A DNA stretch of 12,129 nt from Bacteroidales bacterium (GTDB taxonomy: Bacteria; Bacteroidota; Bacteroidia; Bacteroidales; UBA1556), in the NCBI GenBank assembly GCA_023145955.1, contig JAGLDA010000151.1, positions 1 to 12,129 of the forward strand, in the 5' to 3' direction. Every line of letters begins with the position of its first letter. The first letter of the stretch is position 1. This document shows positions 7,089-12,129 of the stretch, in pieces. A program made the position numbers and the translations under genes. The notes beneath the pieces are model-generated. The model saw only the letters and a list, made by a program, of their open reading frames with translations, had not been told where the DNA came from and made no database searches.

Positions 7089-8612
7089 ATGTTTATTTTA
7101 ATGGTAATTATTTTCGTTCTAGGTTATATGGCTATAGCCTTAGAGCATCCTTTGAAGCTTGATAAAGCAGCATCGGCATTGGCAATAGGTACACTTACCT
7201 GGGCTATTTATGCTTTAAATAGTGTGGATATTCTAAGTTTAGGGTATAGCGTAAACTGGAACGAGCTTGTAAACGGCTACAACTTAGATGCTGAGCAAAC
7301 TAAAGAGGTTGCTTCTCATTTTGTAAAGCATGAATTAGGACATCACCTAACTGAAATTGCTGAAATTCTTTTCTTCCTTTTGGGAGCAATGACTATTGTT
7401 GAAACTATTGATCAGCATAATGGATTTAAATTAATTACTGATAAAATTACTACCACCAAGAAGGTGAAACTTCTTTGGATTCTTAGTGTTTTAACTTTCT
7501 TCATGTCAGCAGCACTTGACAACCTTACTACTACAATTGTAATGGTAACATTACTAAAGAAACTAATTGAGGACAAGGAAACAAGATGGTTCTTTGCAAG
7601 TATTATTGTAATATCTGCTAATGCTGGTGGAGCATGGTCTCCAATTGGTGATGTTACAACTATTATGCTATGGATTGGTGGTCAAGTAACCGCAGCTAAT
7701 ATTATAGTGATGGTATTTATACCAAGTGTGGTAGCTATGGTTGCACCATTATTAATACTAACATTCACTCAAAAAGGTAATGTTACAACTCCTAAAACAG
7801 ATAATAATTCAAAGATATATACTACAAGTGGTGAGCAATTATTATTTCTTATTGTTGGAGTAAGTGCTTTATTATTTGTTCCTGTATTCAAAACAGTAAC
7901 ACACTTACCTCCATATATGGGTATGCTATTAGGGCTAAGTATTATTTGGACCCTAAGCGAAGTTCTTAACCGTAAGCGCGGCGATGAAGCAACACAATTT
8001 CTTGCAGTAACTAACGTCCTAAAAAAGGTTGACATTCCAACCATACTATTCTTTTTAGGAATCCTTTCTGCTGTAGCTTCATTACAATCTGCAGGTCACC
8101 TTACTATTGTTTCAAAATGGTTAGATGATGTTACAGGACAAAATATATACTTAATTGATACTGCAATTGGTCTATTATCATCTATTGTTGATAATGTGCC
8201 TCTAGTGGCTGGTTCAATGGGAATGTACGAAATTGCTCATTCTGGAACATTCGGTGTTGACGGTGTTTTCTGGGAATTATTAGCATATACTGCTGGTACA
8301 GGTGGAAGTATCTTAATCATTGGTTCTGCTGCTGGTGTAGCTGCAATGGGTATGGAGAAAATTGACTTTGTATGGTATATGAAAAAGATAAGTTTATTAG
8401 CAATGGTAGGTTACTTTGCTGGTATTGGAACTTATTATGTACAAGAAATGATATTAGGTGCTGATCAGCATGTTGAAGAAATTCAGCACGTAATAGAAGC
8501 CCCAGACCATATTATTGACGTACCTCATGGCACTCATATTAAACTTGAAAGCAAGATGTACTTAAAATTACGTAAGCCATCAGAAGATAATTCTGAAGCA
8601 CACGCTGAGTAG
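7089..8612 (+). CDS. nhaD: NhaD-type Na+/H+ antiporter
   Basis: Inner-membrane antiporter of the ion transporter superfamily that exports Na+ (or Li+) in exchange for H+, giving salt and pH homeostasis. The 507 residues hold about a dozen hydrophobic segments. Family motifs are ALEHPLKLDKAA (17-28), HLTEIAEILFFLLGAMTIVE (86-105), the first inverted-repeat core AALDNLTTTIV (141-151), NAGGAWSPIGDVTT (178-191), and the second-half counterpart SSIVDNVPLVAG (364-375) followed by TAGTGGS (401-407). Paired LDN and VDN segments are expected of the two pseudo-symmetric halves. The start ATG leads straight into the first helix. After the last helix (about 437-453) comes a hydrophilic tail of some 50 residues rich in His and acidic residues, which I would not expect in a minimal family member. 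It is a single-gene unit with its own promoter and terminator. Confidence 0.93.
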   Translation: MFILMVIIFVLGYMAIALEHPLKLDKAASALAIGTLTWAIYALNSVDILSLGYSVNWNELVNGYNLDAEQTKEVASHFVKHELGHHLTEIAEILFFLLGAMTIVETIDQHNGFKLITDKITTTKKVKLLWILSVLTFFMSAALDNLTTTIVMVTLLKKLIEDKETRWFFASIIVISANAGGAWSPIGDVTTIMLWIGGQVTAANIIVMVFIPSVVAMVAPLLILTFTQKGNVTTPKTDNNSKIYTTSGEQLLFLIVGVSALLFVPVFKTVTHLPPYMGMLLGLSIIWTLSEVLNRKRGDEATQFLAVTNVLKKVDIPTILFFLGILSAVASLQSAGHLTIVSKWLDDVTGQNIYLIDTAIGLLSSIVDNVPLVAGSMGMYEIAHSGTFGVDGVFWELLAYTAGTGGSILIIGSAAGVAAMGMEKIDFVWYMKKISLLAMVGYFAGIGTYYVQEMILGADQHVEEIQHVIEAPDHIIDVPHGTHIKLESKMYLKLRKPSEDNSEAHAE

Positions 8613-8633
8613 TTTTCATAAGAATTAAGCAAT

Positions 8634-8671
8634 AATAGGCTCACTTTATTAAGTGGGCCTATTGTTTTTTT
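8634..8671 (+). terminator. Rho-independent terminator of the antiporter gene
   Basis: AATAGGCTCACTT (8634-8646) pairs with AAGTGGGCCTATT (8651-8663), with one T-G wobble and a TATT loop, followed by G and seven T. It starts 22 bases after the stop codon. Confidence 0.88.
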
Positions 8672-8773
8672 AATATAATAGGTAAATAACAAAGCCTTAA
8701 TCAACTGATAATTAATACTTAGACTAGTAAAAAAAAATATTAGTTTTCATTTAATTTAAAGAAAAAAAGAACG

Positions 8774-8781
8774 TATATTTG
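8774..8781 (+). promoter_or_regulatory. -7 element for rplS
   Basis: TATATTTG followed by GCAC matches TAnnTTTG and lies 43 bases before the ATG. The preceding 40 bases are A/T-rich, with no clear -33 TTG. Lying after the antiporter terminator, it makes rplS independently transcribed. Confidence 0.6.
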
Positions 8782-8823
8782 CACTCCTTTTTAAGGGTAA
8801 GAAATATTAAAAATTAGAGAATA

Positions 8824-9183
8824 ATGGGTAAAGCAGACATAATTAATTTCGTTGAGAACGAATTTATTGATCGTAAAGAACTTCCAGCTTTCAAAGCAGG
8901 AGATACTATAAAAGTAACATATAAAATTAAGGAAGGCGACAAAGAGCGTTTACAGGGCTTCCAAGGTGTTGTAATTCAACGCAAAGGTTCTAAAAATACT
9001 GAAACATTTACTGTTCGTAAGATTAGTGGTGGTATTGGTGTTGAGCGTATATTCCCTTTTGCTTCTCCTATGATTGAAGCCGTAGAGGTTATGAAACATG
9101 GAGTTGTACGTAGAGCAAGAATTTTCTATCTACGTGGACTTAAAGGCAAGAAAGCTCGTATCAAAGAAGCTGTACGTAAGTAG
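8824..9183 (+). CDS. rplS: 50S ribosomal protein L19
   Basis: Large-subunit ribosomal protein L19, located at the 30S-50S interface. The 119 residues are of normal length and carry the family signature throughout: FKAGDTIKVTYKIKEGDKER (23-42), LQGFQGVVIQRKG (43-55), TFTVRKISGGIGVERIFP (61-78), and the basic C-terminal part with RRARIFYLRGLKGKKARIKE. The start ATG has the MGKADIINFVENEF beginning usual for Bacteroidetes L19. The trmD and rpsP genes that accompany rplS in many other bacteria are absent here; it has its own promoter and terminator. Codon use includes more GC-rich codons than the neighbouring genes, as expected for strong expression. Confidence 0.98.
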   Translation: MGKADIINFVENEFIDRKELPAFKAGDTIKVTYKIKEGDKERLQGFQGVVIQRKGSKNTETFTVRKISGGIGVERIFPFASPMIEAVEVMKHGVVRRARIFYLRGLKGKKARIKEAVRK

Positions 9184-9204
9184 TCTTCTTAATAATGATA
9201 TTTT

Positions 9205-9240
9205 AAAAAGCCGTGTTGTTATACAACACGGCTTTTTTTT
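9205..9240 (+). terminator. Rho-independent terminator of rplS
   Basis: GCCGTGTTGT (9210-9219) and ACAACACGGC (9223-9232) form a perfect 10-bp stem with a 3-base loop, preceded by five A and followed by eight T. It lies 21 bases beyond the stop and is the strongest terminator in the window. Confidence 0.93.
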
Positions 9241-9280
9241 ATTTTTTATAATCAATAATTTGCTTAATAATTTTAAATAT

Positions 9281-9646
9281 ATGAACACTCGATTAAAGCT
9301 ATTGCCGATTATCGTTTTATTATTTTCAATTTCTATAGCCATACTAACTCATACAATAAGGCATTACTTTGAAATTGATAGTCAATTTTTAAATCTAATT
9401 ATTGCATCTCTACCCAATTTTGCAGCAGCACTTGGTTTATCAATGATTCCACTAATTATTAAAAGTAAAAAACCTATAATCTCTACTATGGGGATTACTG
9501 TAGGACTATTAATTTACGAATTAGAACAATTATTCACCAGTAGAACTTTTGATATAAATGATATCATTGCTATACTTTTAGGTGCTATAATTGGGTATAT
9601 AATTATCAAGAAAAGTATCGCAAATGAAAGAATTACTGACAATTAA
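9281..9646 (+). CDS. Small integral membrane protein with VanZ-like C-terminal motif
   Basis: A 121-residue protein with four predicted transmembrane helices (about 6-24, 37-60, 66-85 and 93-110) and a short basic tail. The segment from residue 80, ELEQLFTSRTFDINDIIAIL then GAIIGY, resembles the conserved end of VanZ-like proteins (E/Q-rich helix end, R-x-FD-x-x-DI, then GAxxGY). I chose the ATG at 9281: the open frame extends upstream to 9098, but that part overlaps rplS out of frame and runs through the rplS terminator. The start lies only 40 bases after that terminator. A near -7 sequence, TAATTTG (9256-9262), one base short of consensus, could drive it. The function of VanZ-like proteins outside glycopeptide resistance is unknown, so no role is assigned. 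Confidence 0.7.
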   Translation: MNTRLKLLPIIVLLFSISIAILTHTIRHYFEIDSQFLNLIIASLPNFAAALGLSMIPLIIKSKKPIISTMGITVGLLIYELEQLFTSRTFDINDIIAILLGAIIGYIIIKKSIANERITDN

Positions 9647-9860
9647 AAACTACATTTACGGAAAAGGGATAATGAGTAAGCTCTATGAGAACCCTATTCA
9701 TCTATTGGGAATACATAAAGGCAAGCAATTTAAGATTTATATAACTAAATCAAAGAATATTAGAGGAGGCAAAAAAAATCCACCACAAATTGTGGTGGAT
9801 AAAGCTGGAAAATTATTTTATGCTAAACATAGCAGGAATATTCCTGATATATTGGGATGA
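9624..9860 (+). CDS. Small basic protein of unknown function
   Basis: A possible 78-residue lysine-rich soluble protein, not recognised. Its ATG lies 23 bases inside the end of the VanZ-like gene, which would allow coupled translation. An in-frame ATG at 9672, after the purine-rich GGAAAAGGGAT, would give a 62-residue version beginning MSKLYENP and no overlap; I cannot choose firmly. The central part (HKGKQFKIYITKSKNIRGG) alternates basic and hydrophobic residues, like a small beta-rich protein. No cysteine pair, signal peptide or membrane helix is present. The codons for KKNPPQIVVDK coincide with an antisense terminator of the converging flavoprotein gene (9771-9800), and the stop is only 10 bases from that gene's stop. 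This leaves real doubt that the 3' part is under protein-level selection. Confidence 0.5.
   Translation: MKELLTIKNYIYGKGIMSKLYENPIHLLGIHKGKQFKIYITKSKNIRGGKKNPPQIVVDKAGKLFYAKHSRNIPDILG
9771..9800 (-). terminator. Rho-independent terminator of the thioredoxin reductase gene, inside a plus-strand ORF
   Basis: Read on the minus strand, ATCCACCACAA and TTGTGGTGGAT form a perfect 11-bp inverted repeat around one central base (9778-9800), with GC-rich arms, followed by a run of eight T (9778-9771). It lies 70 bases past the flavoprotein stop. On the plus strand the run is eight A before the hairpin, the wrong order for termination, so it works only for the minus strand. Confidence 0.82.
9833..9846. 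repeat. 14-bp perfect palindrome near the convergent gene ends
   Basis: CAGGAATATTCCTG is fully self-complementary and lies in the last codons of the small plus-strand ORF, 25 bases from the flavoprotein stop. It lacks a loop and a T-run, so it is not a terminator by itself. It may be a protein site, a processing structure or chance. Confidence 0.35.
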
Positions 9861-9870
9861 TTATTTACTA

Positions 9871-10785
9871 CTACGCATTTAAAAACTCCAAAGTATGCAG
9901 TGCTGCATTTGTACCATCGCCTACTGCTGTTGTAACCTGACGAAAAGGCTTGTGAATATTATCTCCTGCTGCATAAACACCTTTTAAGCTCGTTTCAAAA
10001 CTATCATTAGTAATTATTTCGCCCCATTTATTAAGCTCTACAATATTTTTAAAAACCTCAGTATTTGGCACATACCCAACAAAGATAAATACTCCATCAA
10101 TATTACGATCAACCTTTTCTCCTGTTTTTAAATTCTCTAATACTACAGATTTAAGACCTTGTTCTCCTTTAAACTCCGTAATTTTAGTATTCATTATATA
10201 ATCAATCTTTGGATTTGCTTCCATATCCTTAATTGCAGAATCAAAAGCTTGCCAATCGTCAAGCATATGTATAATTGTAACTTTACTAGCATATGTAGTA
10301 AGCGAAACAGCTTCTTCGAGAGCAGAATTGCCACCACCTACAACCATTATTTCTCTATCCTGAAAAAAGTCACCATCGCAAGTAGCACAATATGAGATAC
10401 CACGACCAGAAAAATCTTTTTCTCCCATCGCTCCTATTTCTCTACTCCTACCACCAGTAGAAATTATTATAGACCTAGAATCAAAAGCATCACCATTTGC
10501 AAGTGTTATCTTCTTTATTTCGCCATCTAATTCATATTTATCAATACGTACATTTGTCTTAATGTCGCAACCATGTTTCTTAGCTTGCTTTTGCATATTA
10601 CTAGCCAACATAAAACCACTGATACTTTCGTAGCCAGGGTAATTAGCTATTTCGTGAGTAAGCACCATCTGCCCTCCTGCCATTCCACTATCAAGAATAA
10701 GCACTTTCTGTTTCGCTCTAGAAAGGTATATTCCTGCTGTTAGACCAGCAGGGCCTCCACCTATAATTATTGTATCGTATATCAT
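9871..10785 (-). CDS. trxB: Thioredoxin reductase-like flavoprotein lacking the NADPH arginine motif
   Basis: Cytoplasmic FAD enzyme of the low-molecular-weight thioredoxin reductase family, 304 residues. Visible parts: FAD-binding GGGPAG (9-14), the redox-active CATC (Cys133 and Cys136), the second Rossmann motif GGGNSALEEA (150-159), and the C-terminal FAD motif YAAGDN (271-276) with FRQVTTAVGDGTNAA (281-295). The dithiol should reduce thioredoxin or a similar partner. In E. coli TrxB the NADPH 2'-phosphate is held by the arginines of HRRDGFRA; here the aligned stretch is HMLDDWQA (173-180), with Met, Leu and Gln in their place. NADPH specificity is therefore doubtful: NADH or ferredoxin use, as in clostridial ferredoxin-dependent flavin thioredoxin reductases, is possible. 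The gene lies 110 bases after the lipase-like gene on the same strand and ends in its own terminator. Confidence 0.9.
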   Translation of the reverse strand: MIYDTIIIGGGPAGLTAGIYLSRAKQKVLILDSGMAGGQMVLTHEIANYPGYESISGFMLASNMQKQAKKHGCDIKTNVRIDKYELDGEIKKITLANGDAFDSRSIIISTGGRSREIGAMGEKDFSGRGISYCATCDGDFFQDREIMVVGGGNSALEEAVSLTTYASKVTIIHMLDDWQAFDSAIKDMEANPKIDYIMNTKITEFKGEQGLKSVVLENLKTGEKVDRNIDGVFIFVGYVPNTEVFKNIVELNKWGEIITNDSFETSLKGVYAAGDNIHKPFRQVTTAVGDGTNAALHTLEFLNA

Positions 10786-10843
10786 GAGTAATATTTTATG
10801 TTTCTAATTTCAATACTTATAAAAAATATTAATTTACTCTTTG

Positions 10844-10851
10844 CAAAGATG
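10844..10851 (-). promoter_or_regulatory. Weak candidate -7 element for the thioredoxin reductase gene
   Basis: The minus strand reads CATCTTTG, one mismatch from TAnnTTTG, 58 bases before the ATG. It overlaps the palindrome CTTTGCAAAG (10839-10848). The gap to the upstream lipase-like gene holds no convincing terminator, so read-through from that gene is the alternative. Confidence 0.3.
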
Positions 10852-10895
10852 GAGCCATTGACTAAACAATGTCATTATGGCAATTTATACTAAAA

Positions 10896-12002
10896 CTATC
10901 CTCTATCTGGATATTGAGAATTAATAAGGAACCAATATGCATAAAAATGGTGATTTACAAAAATGCTATAATCAGATTTTTCAACATAGTTTATTCTATA
11001 TTCATCTGTAGGGCGCAGTATAATGGCATTGCCACAAACTGTATAATTAAAGCTTTCGGCATAAGTTGGACTCTCTGCTTCAGGAAATGCAGTAGACACA
11101 TACTTAAACGACTTATCTCCAAATAGCTTAGTATATCTTGATTGCAATTTACTGCTCTTATTATCCAAATTATTTATCGTTTTATTAACATAATATCGAG
11201 AGTACCAAGGCTCCTTAGCTATAAGTTTATCAATTTGAGCCAAAGGATTTACCGGATTAAGGTCAGAAATACGCTGTACCGATAATGGCATTTCAGGAAC
11301 CCAATCTGCAGTATTGACAACTCTAAATGCCCATCCTCCTTGCGTTATTTCTTCAAAGTCGTAAGCATAATATAGGTTGCCTGGCTTAGGAGGCGCGCTA
11401 GCATAAGTTTTTATAATAATCTTGTTTCCCAAAGAATTAGAAACATACTCAAGATAAGACCTCAACATAATAGCCAAAACACCACCTTGGCTATGCCCAA
11501 CAATAATAAAATTGCTAACCCCATTTTCGTATTCCTTATGCATAAGCTTATTAATATCCTCAGCCATAAACGATAAGCCAAAAACCCAGCCAGCATGCAC
11601 ATAGGCTTTACTATCTTTGGCCAGTTTATAATTAAATTCTGTGGAATCTGAAATAATAATTTTCCCTGTTGCGGGAATCATTGCTGCATAAAAATTCTCC
11701 AACCAACTCAACTTCGTGGGAGCAGTGCCTCTTATACTTATAACACCGATATTACTATTAGTTTTCCAATAGTCCCATTTACTATCAAAACCTTGCTCTT
11801 GTGATCTGAATATTCGCGTAGAAGCAGGAGCAGGAAGAGGGTGTTTGCCAAGTAAGGTATCAAAATGATTACTATTTATAGACAATACTTCCTTATATTC
11901 TTGAGGACTAAAACCTGATTTTAAAACACCCTGAGCATTAACACCATTCAAATTTATGAATGATAAAACACTTATAATCAATAATAAACCTATTTTTTTC
12001 AT
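10896..12002 (-). CDS. Secreted class-3 lipase-like alpha/beta hydrolase
   Basis: An exported 368-residue hydrolase resembling fungal-type class 3 lipases. A signal peptide (1 to about 23, ending VNAQ) precedes the mature domain. The early strand ISIRGTAP (89-96) matches the oxyanion-side segment of the family, where the usual form is a strand plus RGT or RGS. The nucleophile elbow is VGHSQGG (168-174) with Ser171; Asp233 in VVNTADWVPEMP (228-239) fits the usual N-x-x-D-x-V-P acid position; His351 or His352 in FVNHHFYAYW (348-357) fits the catalytic His. The triad is thus complete by pattern. It lacks a T9SS sorting domain and a lipobox cysteine, so it is probably periplasmic or released by another route. 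The substrate cannot be told from sequence: lipid, ester or other acyl bonds are possible. It is transcribed away from a divergent gene at the window edge. Confidence 0.85.
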   Translation of the reverse strand: MKKIGLLLIISVLSFINLNGVNAQGVLKSGFSPQEYKEVLSINSNHFDTLLGKHPLPAPASTRIFRSQEQGFDSKWDYWKTNSNIGVISIRGTAPTKLSWLENFYAAMIPATGKIIISDSTEFNYKLAKDSKAYVHAGWVFGLSFMAEDINKLMHKEYENGVSNFIIVGHSQGGVLAIMLRSYLEYVSNSLGNKIIIKTYASAPPKPGNLYYAYDFEEITQGGWAFRVVNTADWVPEMPLSVQRISDLNPVNPLAQIDKLIAKEPWYSRYYVNKTINNLDNKSSKLQSRYTKLFGDKSFKYVSTAFPEAESPTYAESFNYTVCGNAIILRPTDEYRINYVEKSDYSIFVNHHFYAYWFLINSQYPDRG

Positions 12003-12041
12003 TATACCTAATTGATAAAAATTAAACCCAACTTACAAAAA

Positions 12042-12049
12042 CAAATTTA
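12042..12049 (-). promoter_or_regulatory. -7 element for the lipase-like gene
   Basis: The minus strand reads TAAATTTG (TAnnTTTG), 39 bases before the ATG. It abuts a plus-strand -7 element with one base between them, so the two promoters share the same DNA. No -33 TTG is visible at the expected distance. Confidence 0.5.
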
Positions 12050-12050
12050 C

Positions 12051-12058
12051 TACATTTG
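12051..12058 (+). promoter_or_regulatory. -7 element for the partial gene at the right edge
   Basis: TACATTTG (TAnnTTTG) lies 29 bases before the ATG at 12088 and runs back to back with the minus-strand -7 element at 12042-12049. No clear -33 element is seen. Confidence 0.5.
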
Positions 12059-12087
12059 TACTATAATTAATAAAAAAATATTGTACA

Positions 12088-12129
12088 ATGATAAGACATA
12101 TAGTTTTTCTAAAATCTAGTGAGAAGGAT
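12088..12129 (+). CDS. Partial CDS, possible Dabb (stress-responsive A/B barrel) domain protein
   Basis: Only the first 14 codons are in the window; they read MIRHIVFLKSSEKD with no stop. Dabb-domain proteins, small dimeric alpha/beta barrels, very often begin MI(R/K)HIV followed by F/L/K residues, and this start matches closely. A consensus -7 element lies 29 bases upstream and an 8-bp palindrome, TTGTACAA (12081-12088), sits directly over the start. The family call rests on nine residues and is tentative; that a gene begins here is better supported than its identity. Confidence 0.5.
   Translation, partial: MIRHIVFLKSSEKD

Noticed and set aside
7769..8044. Minus-strand open frame of 91 codons.
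   Set aside because: Shadow of the antiporter gene.
9098..9280. Upstream extension of the VanZ-like protein to an ATG inside rplS.
   Set aside because: It would overlap rplS out of frame and be translated through the rplS terminator hairpin; the ATG at 9281 gives a clean membrane-protein start.
9130..9342. Minus-strand open frame of 70 codons.
   Set aside because: It crosses the rplS end and its terminator, with no supporting signal.
9281..9860. Toxin-antitoxin pair suggested by two small overlapping genes.
   Set aside because: The first is a four-helix membrane protein with a VanZ-like motif, not a single-helix toxin, and the second shows no antitoxin DNA-binding fold.
10159..10395. Plus-strand open frame of 78 codons.
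   Set aside because: Antisense to the redox and nucleotide-binding region of the flavoprotein.
10869..11126. Plus-strand open frame of 85 codons.
   Set aside because: Antisense to the C-terminal third of the lipase-like protein.

Overview
The window comes from an AT-rich genome of the phylum Bacteroidetes (Bacteroidota), probably a free-living or marine lineage. Four signs point there. Most upstream gaps carry the phylum's -7 promoter element TAnnTTTG. One large exoprotein ends in a type IX secretion (T9SS) sorting domain, which is essentially confined to this phylum. A sensor kinase has a periplasmic TPR array, a common local architecture. Start codons sit in A-rich contexts without strong Shine-Dalgarno sequences. 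All coding assignments below come from reading the translations; no database search was possible.

Left part (1-1911): an 80-bp nested palindromic element, then a single-chain iron-sulfur L-serine ammonia-lyase on the minus strand. A 270-bp divergent gap carries one promoter in each direction. It is followed by a 61-residue putative zinc-binding protein and a strong terminator that probably also serves the convergent kinase gene.

Centre left (1968-6726, minus strand): a secreted FG-GAP/VCBS-repeat protein with a T9SS sorting domain, and downstream of it a TPR sensor histidine kinase with no response regulator in view. Each has its own -7 element, so they look like neighbours rather than a tight operon.

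Centre right (7089-9860, plus strand): an NhaD-type Na+/H+ antiporter with its own promoter and terminator; ribosomal protein L19 (rplS), also a single-gene unit; then a small four-helix membrane protein with a VanZ-like C-terminal motif, overlapped by an unrecognised small basic protein.

Right part (9871-12129): a thioredoxin reductase-like flavoprotein and a secreted class-3 lipase-like hydrolase, both on the minus strand. A divergent partial gene at the right edge begins like a Dabb-domain protein.

I see no CRISPR array, insertion sequence, prophage, tRNA or rRNA, and nothing that I would call a new multi-gene system. The points most worth a second look are: the thioredoxin reductase that has lost all three NADPH-phosphate-binding arginines; its rho-independent terminator, which lies antisense inside a plus-strand small ORF; the ClpX-like CxxC...CxxH mini-protein; the nested palindrome at the left edge; and the back-to-back -7 elements at the right edge.
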